From positions 1,788,583 through 1,852,582 of the forward strand of contig NZ_KB467824.1 in NCBI RefSeq assembly GCF_000344615.1: a stretch of 64,000 nucleotides of DNA, written 5' to 3'. The translations under genes were made by a program, and so were the position numbers. Within the stretch, counting starts at the first letter, position 1. Each line of letters begins with the position of its first letter. Source of the DNA: Janthinobacterium sp. CG3. Its GTDB lineage: Bacteria > Pseudomonadota > Gammaproteobacteria > Burkholderiales > Burkholderiaceae_D. Below are positions 24,450 to 33,347 of the stretch, piece by piece. Below the pieces are notes generated by a model. That model ran no database searches, was not told the DNA's origin, and saw only the letters and a program-made list of their open reading frames with translations.

Positions 24450-25632
24450 GCTGGTCCAGTATCGTTTGCAGGAAGACGCAATTGCGCTCGGCGATGGCCT
24501 GCCAGGTCAGCGCCGCCACCGAGGCGGCCACCGCCGCCGCGTCCCAGTCGCGCGCCAAGCCCCGTTCCAGGGCGTCGGCCAGCGCCGCGCTGTCGGCCGG
24601 CGCCACCAGCAGGCCGTTGACGCCGTCGCGCACCAGCTCGGGCACCCCGCCGACGCCGCTGGCGACCACCGGCACGCCGCTGGCCAGCGCCTCGACGACG
24701 ACGTTGGGCGTGCCTTCGTTCAAGCTCGGCAGGCATAGCAGGTCGGCCGCGGCGATCCAGCGCGCCACGTCGGCCTGGCACACCGCGCCGGCGAAGTGGA
24801 CGCCGCCGGCCGGCCCGGCCGCCGCCTGCCGCTCCAGCGCGGCGCGGCAGGGGCCGTCGCCCAGCAACACCAGCCGGTCGTGCGGACCGAGCCGGCCGCG
24901 CCTGGCCAGCTCGGCCCAGGCCTCGACGACGAAGCCGAGTCCCTTGACCGGCACCAGTTGGCCGACGCAGACGACGACGCGGGCCGGCGCCGGCAAGTCC
25001 AGCGCGGCGCGCGCCGGACCGCGCGGGCGCGGAAAGAACAGGCGCGGATCGAAGGCGGCGCAGGGGATGCGCGCCAGGCCGGTGGCGCCGGCGCCGAGCA
25101 GGCAGGCGATCTTCGCCTCCAGCGCGGCGCTGACGGCGATCACGCCGGCGGCGCGCCGCAACGCCCAGCGTATCTGCCAGCGCAACAGGCGCCGCTCGGC
25201 GTAGACGTTGATATCGCTGCCGTGCGCGGTGACCACGAACGGCAGCCCCAGCAAGCTCGCCGCCAGGGCCACGCCGACGCCGTCCGGATAGGCGCAGTGC
25301 GCGTGCACGACGGCGTCGCCGCCGGCGCGGGCGCCGCGCCGCAGCAGGCGCAGGATGCTGAGGAAATAGCTGAAGCCGGACACGCAGCCGAGTTTGGGCA
25401 CGACCAGGAAGCGCGGATGCTCGACCGCCATGCCGTCGACGCTGTCGCAAGCCGGAATGGCGCGTTGCGCGCGCCATTCCGGCTTGCGCGCCAGCGCCGG
25501 CACGTAGGCCACCGGGGCGATCATCTGCACCTGGCAACGCAGCCGCATGGCGCGCACCAGGTTTTGCACGAACACGGCGCGCTGCCGGTCGGCCGCGTTG
25601 GGGAAGTAGGTGGTGATCGTCAGCACGCGCAT
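24433..25632 (-). CDS. Glycosyltransferase family 4 protein
   Basis: A 399-residue GT-B enzyme from the ATG at 25632: MRVLTITTYFPNAADRQRAVFV is typical of the start of this group. The acceptor half has VVHAHCAYPDG and TAHGSD; the donor half has VCVGQLVPVKG, LLGDGPCRAALE and CLPSLNEGTPNVVVEALASGVPVVAS with the conserved E-x7-E. Retaining sugar transfer to the lipid-linked repeat is expected. It overlaps the deacetylase gene by 17 bases. A perfect 19-bp inverted repeat lies in its coding sequence at 25446-25488 (about codons 49-62), which could affect expression. Confidence 0.92.
   Translation of the reverse strand: MRVLTITTYFPNAADRQRAVFVQNLVRAMRLRCQVQMIAPVAYVPALARKPEWRAQRAIPACDSVDGMAVEHPRFLVVPKLGCVSGFSYFLSILRLLRRGARAGGDAVVHAHCAYPDGVGVALAASLLGLPFVVTAHGSDINVYAERRLLRWQIRWALRRAAGVIAVSAALEAKIACLLGAGATGLARIPCAAFDPRLFFPRPRGPARAALDLPAPARVVVCVGQLVPVKGLGFVVEAWAELARRGRLGPHDRLVLLGDGPCRAALERQAAAGPAGGVHFAGAVCQADVARWIAAADLLCLPSLNEGTPNVVVEALASGVPVVASGVGGVPELVRDGVNGLLVAPADSAALADALERGLARDWDAAAVAASVAALTWQAIAERNCVFLQTILDQHDARH
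25446..25488. repeat. Perfect 19-bp hairpin inside a glycosyltransferase gene
   Basis: Arms 25446-25464 (starting CGCAAGCCGG) and 25470-25488 (ending CCGGCTTGCG) are exact inverted repeats with the 5-base loop TTGCG. There is no T-run, so it is not a standard terminator. In the mRNA this would be a very stable stem about 150 bases into the coding sequence. Confidence 0.85.
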
Positions 25633-25646
25633 GGCGGTCCTTTCCG

Positions 25647-26381
25647 TCACGCGGCGCGCGCGATGACGTAGGCGTGGGAACGGGCGAAGCCGGGCAGCAG
25701 GCGCGCCGCGTAGCGGCCCCAGCGCTCCACCGCGGCATACTCGTAGCCCGCCGCGCCGGGGGTGCCGCCGCGGCGCAGTTTCATTTGCAGTTTCTCCCAC
25801 AGCGCCAGCGGTTTCAGATACAGCACCCCGCTGTCGACCAGCGCCAGTTCGCCGCCCACCAGGGCGCCCAGTTGCTCGGCCGAAAAATACGGCGGCGCGG
25901 CGATCATCGACGATACCAACAGGCAACCGCCGGGGCGCAGCATGCCCTTCAACTGGCGCAGCGCCGCCAGCCTTTGCCGGGCCGGCAGGTAATACAGCAC
26001 TTCCATGCAAGTGACCAGGTCGGCGGCGCCGGCGTATGCGCGGGCGCAGTCGTCCAGCGCCAGGCGCTCGAAGCGCAGATGCGGGTGGCGCGCGGCGGCG
26101 CGCGCCACCGCCGCCGCCGCAATGTCGACCCCGACCAGGCTGGCGCCGGCGGCGCCGCCGTTGAGTCCGGCCAACAGCGCCGTGAAGGTGCCGGTGGCGC
26201 AGCCGACGTCGACGATGGCCAGCGGCCGCGCCGCGCCGGCCAGCGCCGTCTCCAGCGCGGCCAGCATGCGCGCGTAGCGGTAGCGTTGCGAGGGCCGCCA
26301 ATCCAGGCCCCAGGGGTCGTCCGCGCTGGCCGCGTAACGCGATTCGATCCAGGCGCGGGTGCCGTATTGCTTGTCGTCCAT
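25647..26381 (-). CDS. Class I SAM-dependent methyltransferase
   Basis: A 244-residue methyltransferase. Motif I VDVGCATGTFTALL (about 57-70) binds SAM; LVGVDI is motif II, and LVTCMEVLYYLP resembles the E-V-x-x-Y/H-L-P motif seen in small-molecule and sugar methyltransferases and in NodS-like enzymes. It probably O- or N-methylates a sugar of the repeat unit or caps the chain. It lies between the glycosyltransferase and the O-antigen ligase genes with gaps of 14 and 10 bases, so it belongs to the same transcript. Confidence 0.88.
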   Translation of the reverse strand: MDDKQYGTRAWIESRYAASADDPWGLDWRPSQRYRYARMLAALETALAGAARPLAIVDVGCATGTFTALLAGLNGGAAGASLVGVDIAAAAVARAAARHPHLRFERLALDDCARAYAGAADLVTCMEVLYYLPARQRLAALRQLKGMLRPGGCLLVSSMIAAPPYFSAEQLGALVGGELALVDSGVLYLKPLALWEKLQMKLRRGGTPGAAGYEYAAVERWGRYAARLLPGFARSHAYVIARAA

Positions 26382-26391
26382 ATTCGCTCCT

Positions 26392-27600
26392 TCAGGCCAG
26401 GCCCGGTTTCAGTTGACTGGCGGCCAGCGCGTCGGCCGCGCCGCGGCGCTGCAACAGGACGCAACTCAGGCCGATCGAACACAGGACGTAAAAGCTCCAG
26501 TCGTGCGGCTTGGCGTCCAACATGGCGCGAAACAGGATCGCGTAGAGCGCGACCAGCGTGGCGCGCCGGGCGGCGTCGAGCAGTGGCGGGCCGTGTGGCG
26601 GCGGCGCGCGGTGCAAGGCGCGCAACAGGCTGGCGAGCAACGCCAGGAAGCTGGCAAAGCCCAGCAGTCCGGTGCCGGTGAGCACTTCGAGATAGGTGTT
26701 GTGGGTGTTTTTGCCGCGGTTGTCGTAACTGATCTCGCCGTAGAAGCTGGCGTATTCGGCGAAGCGCAGGCTGCCCACGCCCAGCAGCGGTTTGTCGCGC
26801 ACCAGCTTGGCGGCGGCGCGCCACAGCTCGAAGCGCGAATTCTCCGCGTCGGCGGCGGTGTAGCGGCTCTGGTTTTCGGCGCGCTTGGTCCACTGGTAGC
26901 CGACCGCCGCGGCGCCGACGATGGCCAGCACCGGCAACCACAGCAGGCGCTTGCGCCCCTGCATGCCGATCAGCACCAGCAGGCCCGCCTCCAAGACCAG
27001 CGCCAGCATGCCGCCGCGCGACAGCGACAGCGCGATGCCGGCGACGCAGGCCAGCAGCGCCGCGCCCAGCAGCAGGCGCACGACGGCGCCGTTGGCGAGC
27101 CGGCGGAACAGGTACAGGAAGGGCACGATCTGGATGATGATGAACGAGTAGTCGTTGTGGTTCTCGTACATGCCGTAGGCGCCGGCCCGGCCGCCCAGCG
27201 CCTCGGTCCAGGAAAACAGCACCGCGCAAATGCCGAAGACGACGATGACCATGCTTCCCGCCATCATGCCGTAGACATAGCGCAGCAACGCCGGCGGGTT
27301 CGGCATCAGGATGATCGACACCAGCACGAACAGCAGGTACATGCCCCAGAAGTGCAGGCCGACCAGGGCGCTGGCGACCCCGCTGTAGAGCTGGGAGAGC
27401 GGCTGGACCAGCAAAAACACCAGCAGCCAGCCGAACACCGGGTGGGCCAGGGCCGCGCGGCGGGAATAGTCCGACGCCCTGCTCAGGCCGAGCGCCAGGC
27501 CGAGCAGGGACAGCACCAGCATCGGCATGTACGGCGCCAGTGCCGGCCAGAAAATGCCGGGCTGGAAAAAATTCATGAAGGGCAGCAAAAAGCTCATCAT
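26392..27600 (-). CDS. O-antigen ligase/polymerase family membrane protein
   Basis: A 402-residue polytopic protein with about ten hydrophobic segments. The Wzy_C/WaaL-type signature is seen in ALSLSRGGMLALVLEAG (the conserved SRGG) and in the periplasmic loop with ENSRFELWRAAAKLVRDKPLLGVG and KNTHNTYLEVLTGTGLLGF, including the conserved His. These proteins polymerise or ligate Und-PP-linked glycans at the periplasmic face. As the locus has a flippase and a chain-length protein, a Wzy-type polymerase role fits best; XrtA loci also carry a related putative O-glycosylation ligase. It is flanked closely by the methyltransferase and deacetylase genes. Confidence 0.88.
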   Translation of the reverse strand: MMSFLLPFMNFFQPGIFWPALAPYMPMLVLSLLGLALGLSRASDYSRRAALAHPVFGWLLVFLLVQPLSQLYSGVASALVGLHFWGMYLLFVLVSIILMPNPPALLRYVYGMMAGSMVIVVFGICAVLFSWTEALGGRAGAYGMYENHNDYSFIIIQIVPFLYLFRRLANGAVVRLLLGAALLACVAGIALSLSRGGMLALVLEAGLLVLIGMQGRKRLLWLPVLAIVGAAAVGYQWTKRAENQSRYTAADAENSRFELWRAAAKLVRDKPLLGVGSLRFAEYASFYGEISYDNRGKNTHNTYLEVLTGTGLLGFASFLALLASLLRALHRAPPPHGPPLLDAARRATLVALYAILFRAMLDAKPHDWSFYVLCSIGLSCVLLQRRGAADALAASQLKPGLA

Positions 27601-27628
27601 CGCTCCTCGATTGGTCCCGCCGCGCCCG

Positions 27629-28618
27629 CTAGCGCGTCCTCAACAGCAGCCACTCCAGCGTTTCGCCGCGGCCCGGCCCGGCCGGCGACAGCCGCTTCAA
27701 TTCGAACAGGTCCTCGACGGTGGCGGCGCCGCGCTCGCTCGACAAGGCCGCCTTGAAATGGCGCCGGCACACCTCGATCAACTCGACGCTGAAGTCGCTT
27801 CGTTTACCATTGGGGAAACAAAACGTCGAACTGCACTGCCCTGTTTCCCGTTCTATACTGTCCTTGCTGCCCAGCATTTCCAACACCGCCTCGTCGAAGG
27901 GCAGGTTCGACAGGATCGGATGGGTCACCGTGTGCGCCCCCACCTCGAAGCCGGTACGCACCAACGCGCGCGCCTGGTCCCAGCACATGAAGCGATAATC
28001 GCCTTCGGCGCAGATGTCGGCGACGCCAAGCCGGCGGCTGATCTCCTTGGCGATTTCCTCGACCCGTTGGCTGGCCCGGAGCTTGAGCATGGCCTTGACG
28101 CTGATCAGGGCGCGGCGCTTGTCGGCCAGCGAGCGGGTCGGCAGGGTCGCGCCGCCCGGCAATTCCAGGCTGACCGCGTCGGTCCGGTCCAAGGCGATCT
28201 CCAGCCGGTCGGTCCAGATGCACGACTCGGTGCCGACCAAGCCGGTGGTGAGGAAAAACGCCGCCGGCATGTTGAAATCGGCCAGCGCCGGCGCCGCGAC
28301 GAGGGCATTGTTTTCATAGCCGTCGTCGAAGGTGATGACGACGGCGTTGCTCATGTCTTGCCGCTGCTCCAGCCCGGCAACCAGTTCGCTGAGCGGGATC
28401 ACCCGGCGCGACCGGCGCAACAGGCGCAGATGCTTGATGAAAAACGCCAGCGCGAGCTGTTTACCGTCGTAATTGCGCAGGCCGTCGGGCGCGCCGCGGC
28501 GCGCCGACACGCCGTGGTACATCAGGATCAGCGGCACGCTGCGCTTGAGCGCCAGCGCCAGCGCCAGCGCCCCGCTGGCGGCGGCGGCGTCGATGAGCAG
28601 GCTAGCGATGCGCGCCAC
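27629..28618 (-). CDS. Polysaccharide deacetylase, second copy
   Basis: A 329-residue CE4 deacetylase with a hydrophobic N-terminus. Motifs: LMYHGV, TFDDGYENN (catalytic and metal Asp), GAHTVTHP (metal His pair) and a C-terminal FCFPNGKRSDFS region in place of the usual R-x-x-P-Y/W-G. The core is longer than in the gene at 23790, with an insertion of about 80 residues between motifs 1 and 2, as in the PgaB/IcaB and XrtA-type deacetylases. It overlaps the upstream glycosyltransferase by 17 bases. Two deacetylases in one operon suggest more than one N-acetylated sugar or different timing of action. Confidence 0.9.
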   Translation of the reverse strand: MARIASLLIDAAAASGALALALALKRSVPLILMYHGVSARRGAPDGLRNYDGKQLALAFFIKHLRLLRRSRRVIPLSELVAGLEQRQDMSNAVVITFDDGYENNALVAAPALADFNMPAAFFLTTGLVGTESCIWTDRLEIALDRTDAVSLELPGGATLPTRSLADKRRALISVKAMLKLRASQRVEEIAKEISRRLGVADICAEGDYRFMCWDQARALVRTGFEVGAHTVTHPILSNLPFDEAVLEMLGSKDSIERETGQCSSTFCFPNGKRSDFSVELIEVCRRHFKAALSSERGAATVEDLFELKRLSPAGPGRGETLEWLLLRTR

Positions 28619-29744
28619 GATGCCGCCCCGCGGAGGAAACGCTGGCCCGGTACAACTGCTCGTAACGGGCGATCATGGTCTGGAGGGAAAATTCCTGCAC
28701 CGCGCGCGCGCGCGCCGCCGCGCCCAGCCGGCGCCGCAGGCCGGCGTCGTCGCACAGGCGCCGCACATGGCCGGCCAGCGCCGCCGCGTCGCCGCTGGCG
28801 AACAGGCAGCCGTGGCGCGCGTCGGCGATCAGCTCCGGGTTGCCGCCGATGTCGCTGGCGACGCAGGCGAGGCCGCTGGCCATCGCTTCGAGCAAGGTGT
28901 TGGAGACGCCTTCATTGGTCGACGACAACACGTAGACGTCCATCGCCGCCAGCCAGGCGGCGACGTCGTCGCGCTGGCCGGCGAAGCGCACCCGCCCGGC
29001 GATGCCCAAGGAACGGGCCAGTTCTTCAAGCGCCGCGCGGGCCGGCCCCTCGCCCACCAGCACGGCGACCCAGTCGCGCCGCGCCAGGGCGGCGAGCGCG
29101 GTCAACAGCAAGGCGTGGTTCTTCACCGCCACCAGCCGGCCGACGCTGCCGACCAGCAAGTCGGCGTCGCCCAGGCCCAGCTGGCGGCGCAGCGCCGCCC
29201 TGCCGCCCGCCCCGGCACCGGCGCAAAAACGCTCCAGGTCGACGCCGTTGCGCAGTACCTGTATGCGTTGCGCCGGCATGCCGATATGCGCGACGAGCTC
29301 GCGCTTCAACTGCGCCGACACGGCGAACACGGCCTGGATATGCGCCGTCCACCAGCGTTGCAGATGGAAACGGATGGCCCGGTCGGTGAACGCGCGCCCG
29401 TGTTCGCTGTGGACGATGCAGTTGACGCCGGCCAGTTTGGCGCCGAGGAAGCCGTAGAAAAACGCTTCGGCGTTGCGCGTGTGGACGACGTCGGGGCGGG
29501 TTTCGCGAAACAGCCGCGCCAGACGCCACGCCAGGCGCAGGTCGTTGCCGCCGCGCCAGCCCATTTCGCGGATGGGTACGCCGGCGCGCACCCGCGGCGC
29601 GAAGTCGCCGGCGCGCTGCAGGCAGCAGATCGACGAGCGGAAAGCGTCCCCCGAGAGTCGGTTGACGACGTTGACGACGCCGTTCTCCAGCCCGCCCGGT
29701 TCCAGGCTGAGCAATACATGTTGGATGTGGATGGTCGCTTGCAT
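28602..29744 (-). CDS. XrtA-type glycosyltransferase family 4 protein
   Basis: A 380-residue GT-B glycosyltransferase. The start, with HIQHVLLSLEPGGLENGVVNVVNRL, is characteristic of sugar transferases found in PEP-CTERM/exosortase-A loci. The donor domain has VGSVGRLVAVKNH, LVGEGPARAALEE and VLSSTNEGVSNTLLEAMASGLACVASD with E-x7-E intact. It comes second in the minus-strand operon, 6 bases after the flippase gene, and overlaps the deacetylase by 17 bases. Substrates unknown. Confidence 0.92.
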   Translation of the reverse strand: MQATIHIQHVLLSLEPGGLENGVVNVVNRLSGDAFRSSICCLQRAGDFAPRVRAGVPIREMGWRGGNDLRLAWRLARLFRETRPDVVHTRNAEAFFYGFLGAKLAGVNCIVHSEHGRAFTDRAIRFHLQRWWTAHIQAVFAVSAQLKRELVAHIGMPAQRIQVLRNGVDLERFCAGAGAGGRAALRRQLGLGDADLLVGSVGRLVAVKNHALLLTALAALARRDWVAVLVGEGPARAALEELARSLGIAGRVRFAGQRDDVAAWLAAMDVYVLSSTNEGVSNTLLEAMASGLACVASDIGGNPELIADARHGCLFASGDAAALAGHVRRLCDDAGLRRRLGAAARARAVQEFSLQTMIARYEQLYRASVSSAGRHRGAHR

Positions 29745-29750
29745 GCCGTT

Positions 29751-31232
29751 TCAACCAGGGGCAATCGGCAAGACCTTCGCCGCCCAGCGGCGGATCAGGC
29801 GCACGTCGTCGCGCGAAAACACGCCCAGGGGTATGGCCGCCAGGAAAAAGGTGACGCTGAACACGGCGCCCGCCAGCACCAGGTTCAGCAACGCCGACGG
29901 CGTCAAGTGGCCGGCCCGGGTCGATACCAGCGCCGCCAGCAGCGCCGCCAGGCCAACCAGGGCGATGTGCCGCAGCGGCAGCAAGCGCGCCAGGCTGGCC
30001 TTGGTCAGGCGCGTCACGACCAGCAGGTACAGCGCCGTCTGCACGTATTCGGCCAGCAGCATGGCGATGGCCGGACCGTAAAAGCCGACCGTCTTGAGCA
30101 GCGCGTACCCCAGCACCAGCAACAGCGTCATCGTTGCCAGCGCAATGTAGAGATTGAGCTTGGGCATGCCGAACACGTGCGGAACCGTGCTCAATACCAG
30201 CATGTGCAGCGGCATCAGCCACAGGTAAAGGCGAAAGACATGCACGCTGTCCTCGTAACTGGAGGTAAACAACACCTGGATGAACTGCGCGGAATGGCAA
30301 AACAGGAACACAAAGCTGGGCAGGACAATGATCGACAGCTTGCGCGTGGCCTCGCGCAAGATGCGCACCACTTCCACGAGATTGCCGTCGCGCACCAGCG
30401 GCGGCAGCGACGCGCGCAGCACATTCGCCACCGAGGCCTGGAAAATGACGTCGAGCGGGATTTCCAGCGCGCCCACCGCGTAGACCGCATATTGCGCCGG
30501 TGAGAAGGACATCGCCAGGATGGCGCGGTTGAAAGTGGCGCCGACCAGCGTCGACAGGCTGACCAGCGCCACCGGCAGGCAGTAAGCGAGTTGCCGCCGC
30601 GCAAATGCGCGCCCGCGCCAGCCGGCGAAATCGAGGCCGCCGCGGCGCAACAGATAGCCGTTGCGCACGAGGAAGCGCAAGGCCGCATACAACACCACCC
30701 CCGCCACCAGGCCGGTCAAGCCGTAGCCCAGCCACAAGGGCAGCAACAAGGTCAGCACCCGGACCACGGTTTCAATGATCTCGAACAGCACCGCCAGGCC
30801 GTAGCGGTCTTGGCTGATCATGACGTGCAGGCAATGCTCGCTGCCGATCGTCAGCGCCAGGCCGACCGCGTACAGCGGCAGCAGCGTCGCCAGCGCGGGA
30901 TTGTTCAGCGACGCCGCGAAGTGGCGCGCGCCGGAAAACACCAGCAAGCTCGCCAGCAGGCCGGCCACGCACAACAGCAGCGTCGTTTGCGCGACCAGCG
31001 CGGCCACCCGCTGCCGCTCGACGTGGTGATAAAAGTAGTAGACCGAGGTCGGCAGGCCGAGCGTCAGCACGCCGATCGCGGCGCCGCCGATCAGTATCAT
31101 CTGCTGGTAGCTGCCGTACTCGCTCTGACTCAGCAGGCGCACCAGGACCATCGGCATGATGAAGCCGACGGCGTATTTGATGAGATTGGCGGCTACCAGA
31201 AAGCCAGCCCGGTCGGAAAGTGAGGTCAGCAC
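29751..31232 (-). CDS. Wzx-type polysaccharide flippase
   Basis: A polytopic protein of about 493 residues with 12-14 hydrophobic helices, of the MATE/Wzx (MurJ-like) polysaccharide transporter superfamily. It starts near LTSLSDRAGFLVAANLIKYAVGFIMPMVLVRLLS, the usual first helix with an amphipathic lead. It would move the Und-PP-linked repeat across the inner membrane. The start codon is uncertain: no in-frame ATG exists nearby, so I use the GTG at 31230-31232, although it lacks a strong ribosome-binding site; upstream CTG/TTG codons are possible. It is the first gene of the minus-strand operon, divergent from the beta-helix gene. Confidence 0.88.
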   Translation of the reverse strand: MLTSLSDRAGFLVAANLIKYAVGFIMPMVLVRLLSQSEYGSYQQMILIGGAAIGVLTLGLPTSVYYFYHHVERQRVAALVAQTTLLLCVAGLLASLLVFSGARHFAASLNNPALATLLPLYAVGLALTIGSEHCLHVMISQDRYGLAVLFEIIETVVRVLTLLLPLWLGYGLTGLVAGVVLYAALRFLVRNGYLLRRGGLDFAGWRGRAFARRQLAYCLPVALVSLSTLVGATFNRAILAMSFSPAQYAVYAVGALEIPLDVIFQASVANVLRASLPPLVRDGNLVEVVRILREATRKLSIIVLPSFVFLFCHSAQFIQVLFTSSYEDSVHVFRLYLWLMPLHMLVLSTVPHVFGMPKLNLYIALATMTLLLVLGYALLKTVGFYGPAIAMLLAEYVQTALYLLVVTRLTKASLARLLPLRHIALVGLAALLAALVSTRAGHLTPSALLNLVLAGAVFSVTFFLAAIPLGVFSRDDVRLIRRWAAKVLPIAPG

Positions 31233-31448
31233 GATATGCGGCTCAGGAAAATCCCAAATGGTCAGCAACAGGGGAAGGACGCGATCGATGGGCAGCCGCG
31301 ACGCCGAATTAAAACAATGACAATTTTGCGTCAATTTGCGCCGGTTTTTTTTGATTATGCTCAAGACTTGGGCACTGCCTTGCCACGCCCGGATGGGCGC
31401 GGCACATAATCGCCTGCCACCGTCGTTCGCCGTCGAAAGGATTTGTCC
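31233..31448. promoter_or_regulatory. AT-rich divergent promoter region of the glycan locus
   Basis: Between the flippase (minus) and the beta-helix gene (plus). The stretch 31308-31365 is strikingly AT-rich for this genome. On the minus strand TTGACG (31329-31334) with downstream TTTAAT/TAATTC could serve the ten-gene operon; on the plus strand GATTATGCT near 31353-31361 is a possible -10. A T8 run at 31346-31353 may add bending. No clear operator was found. Confidence 0.45.
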
Positions 31449-33197
31449 ATGAAAGCCAATGAGGCCCAGCATTTCCCGGGGCGCGTCCTGCTGCGCTGTG
31501 CGCTGGCGGCGCTGTGCGGCGGTGGCGGCGCCGTTGCCAGCCACGCCCACGCGGGCGCGCGGCAAGCGCCGCCATTGCTGGTGTATACCGACATCGTCTC
31601 GGGCCCGAATGACGGCGGCGAAAACAACAAGGGCATCTATCTCTCGCTGTTCGGCAAAAACTGGGGCAACGTCGGCCTGGGCAGCGCCTTGAAGGTGTTC
31701 ATCGGCGGCGTCGAGGTGGACAATTACCGCAGCCTGGGGCGCGCCCGCGGCCGTCCCGACATCCAGCAGCTGACGGTGCAAATTGGCGCGCTCGGTAAAC
31801 CCAGGCCGGGCGCCGCGCTGCCGCTGAAGGTGGTGCTCAACGGCGTGGCGTCGAACGACAACCTGACGTTTACCGTCAATCCCGGCCGCATCCTGTTCGT
31901 CGACAACGTCAACGGCAAGGACATGACGGCCGTAGCCGGCGACATCCGGCGCCCGTTCCGCCACGTCCAGACGGCGCGCCTGGACCAAGCCGCGTGGGGC
32001 CAGGCCGGCGCCGGCGATTTCATTGTCCTGCGCGGCACCGGCACGGCGTGGACCGACCGCGGCCACGACGGCTATTTCCTGCGCGTGCGCGACAAGTCCG
32101 GCACGGCACCGACCGGGGCACCGCGCAGCGGGCCGATCGGACTGATGGGCTACCCGGGCGAGGACGTCTACATCTACCAGGCGTATCAGGCCGACGCCCG
32201 CAACAATCCGCCGAAAGGCGCCATCTCGGCGATCAACGCCCAGGAGTACCCCGGCCTGGGCCAGTGGCTCAGCGTGTCCAACCTGCGCATCGAGGCCGGC
32301 GGCCCGGCCGGCGCCATCAACCTGCAAATCCTCGGCAGCCACTGGCGCATCGTCAACAACGAGCTGAGCGCCGCCACCGCCGTGGGCAACAGCGACGCCA
32401 AGGCCGGCGGCATCGTCGGCAACGGCTTCGGCCAGGTCTGGCTCGGCAACCATATCCACGATGTCTATTGCGGGCCGGCAAACCGCGGCCCGCTGCAAAA
32501 TCACGGCATCTATATCGACGGCGACGGCGACTACGAAATCGCCTACAACGTCATTGAAAACATCCCCGGCGGCAGCGGCTTCCAGACCTATGCCAACGGC
32601 AGCAACGGCTCCGACACGACCGGCAACATCAACTTCCACCACAATCTGATCCGCGGCGTCGGCAAGCACGGCATCAACCTCGCCGACGGCAGCAGGGAGC
32701 GCATCAACATTTTCAACAACATCGTCGCCGATACCCGCTACGCCGGCCTGCGTTTCAATTCGACCCAGTTGCGCCAGGCGCGCATCTACAACAACACCTT
32801 CTACCACACCAACACCGAGGGCAAGGCGGGCTACGCCGCGATCATGAACGATTGGCACCTGCCGGCGCACGCCATCGACCTGCAAAACAACCTCGTCGTA
32901 CCGTCGCCGGGCACCGACTACACCGGCGGCAGCGTCGGCTTCGCCCTCTCGGCCGGCGTGGTCAACCGCAATTTCTGGTTCGGCGGCAAGGGCGACACCG
33001 GGCTGGACGCCTATCCGCAGACCGGCGCGCACGGCTTCGCCGCCGCCGGCCGCGACTTCCACCTGCGCCCGGACAGCTGGGCCGTCGACGCCGGCTCGGC
33101 GGCGGTGGCCGGGCTGGTCACCAACGACTACGACATCAGCACGCCGCGCCCGCAAGGGCTGGGCTTTGACATTGGCGCCTACGAGCTGGCGCGCTGA
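31449..33197 (+). CDS. Secreted right-handed beta-helix protein
   Basis: A 582-residue protein with a signal-peptide-like N-terminus ending near A-S-H-A-H-A, an IPT/TIG-like domain (about 45-150, YTDIVSGPNDGGENNKG onward), then a right-handed parallel beta-helix with repeated N-N-x-I/V-like rungs (WRIVNNEL, YEIAYNVIEN, INIFNNIV, ARIYNNTFY) as in pectate-lyase-like polysaccharide lyases, hydrolases and epimerases. AAAGGA precedes the ATG at 31449; a TTG 6 bases upstream is an alternative. A close paralogue lies at 39841. A role in cleaving, modifying or binding the locus polysaccharide is likely; no catalytic set is identified. Confidence 0.82.
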   Translation: MKANEAQHFPGRVLLRCALAALCGGGGAVASHAHAGARQAPPLLVYTDIVSGPNDGGENNKGIYLSLFGKNWGNVGLGSALKVFIGGVEVDNYRSLGRARGRPDIQQLTVQIGALGKPRPGAALPLKVVLNGVASNDNLTFTVNPGRILFVDNVNGKDMTAVAGDIRRPFRHVQTARLDQAAWGQAGAGDFIVLRGTGTAWTDRGHDGYFLRVRDKSGTAPTGAPRSGPIGLMGYPGEDVYIYQAYQADARNNPPKGAISAINAQEYPGLGQWLSVSNLRIEAGGPAGAINLQILGSHWRIVNNELSAATAVGNSDAKAGGIVGNGFGQVWLGNHIHDVYCGPANRGPLQNHGIYIDGDGDYEIAYNVIENIPGGSGFQTYANGSNGSDTTGNINFHHNLIRGVGKHGINLADGSRERINIFNNIVADTRYAGLRFNSTQLRQARIYNNTFYHTNTEGKAGYAAIMNDWHLPAHAIDLQNNLVVPSPGTDYTGGSVGFALSAGVVNRNFWFGGKGDTGLDAYPQTGAHGFAAAGRDFHLRPDSWAVDAGSAAVAGLVTNDYDISTPRPQGLGFDIGAYELAR

Positions 33198-33347
33198 CGC
33201 CGCCGCTTCTATTATCTCTTCGACCATCGATTGATACCGGCCAAGATGCCCGCCCTTGGTTCCCCTACGCTGTATCAAGGCGCCGGCGAACCCGGCCAGC
33301 GCTTCCCGCCCCCGCCAACCGTTTTCGTTTTACAAGGACTATGCGCC

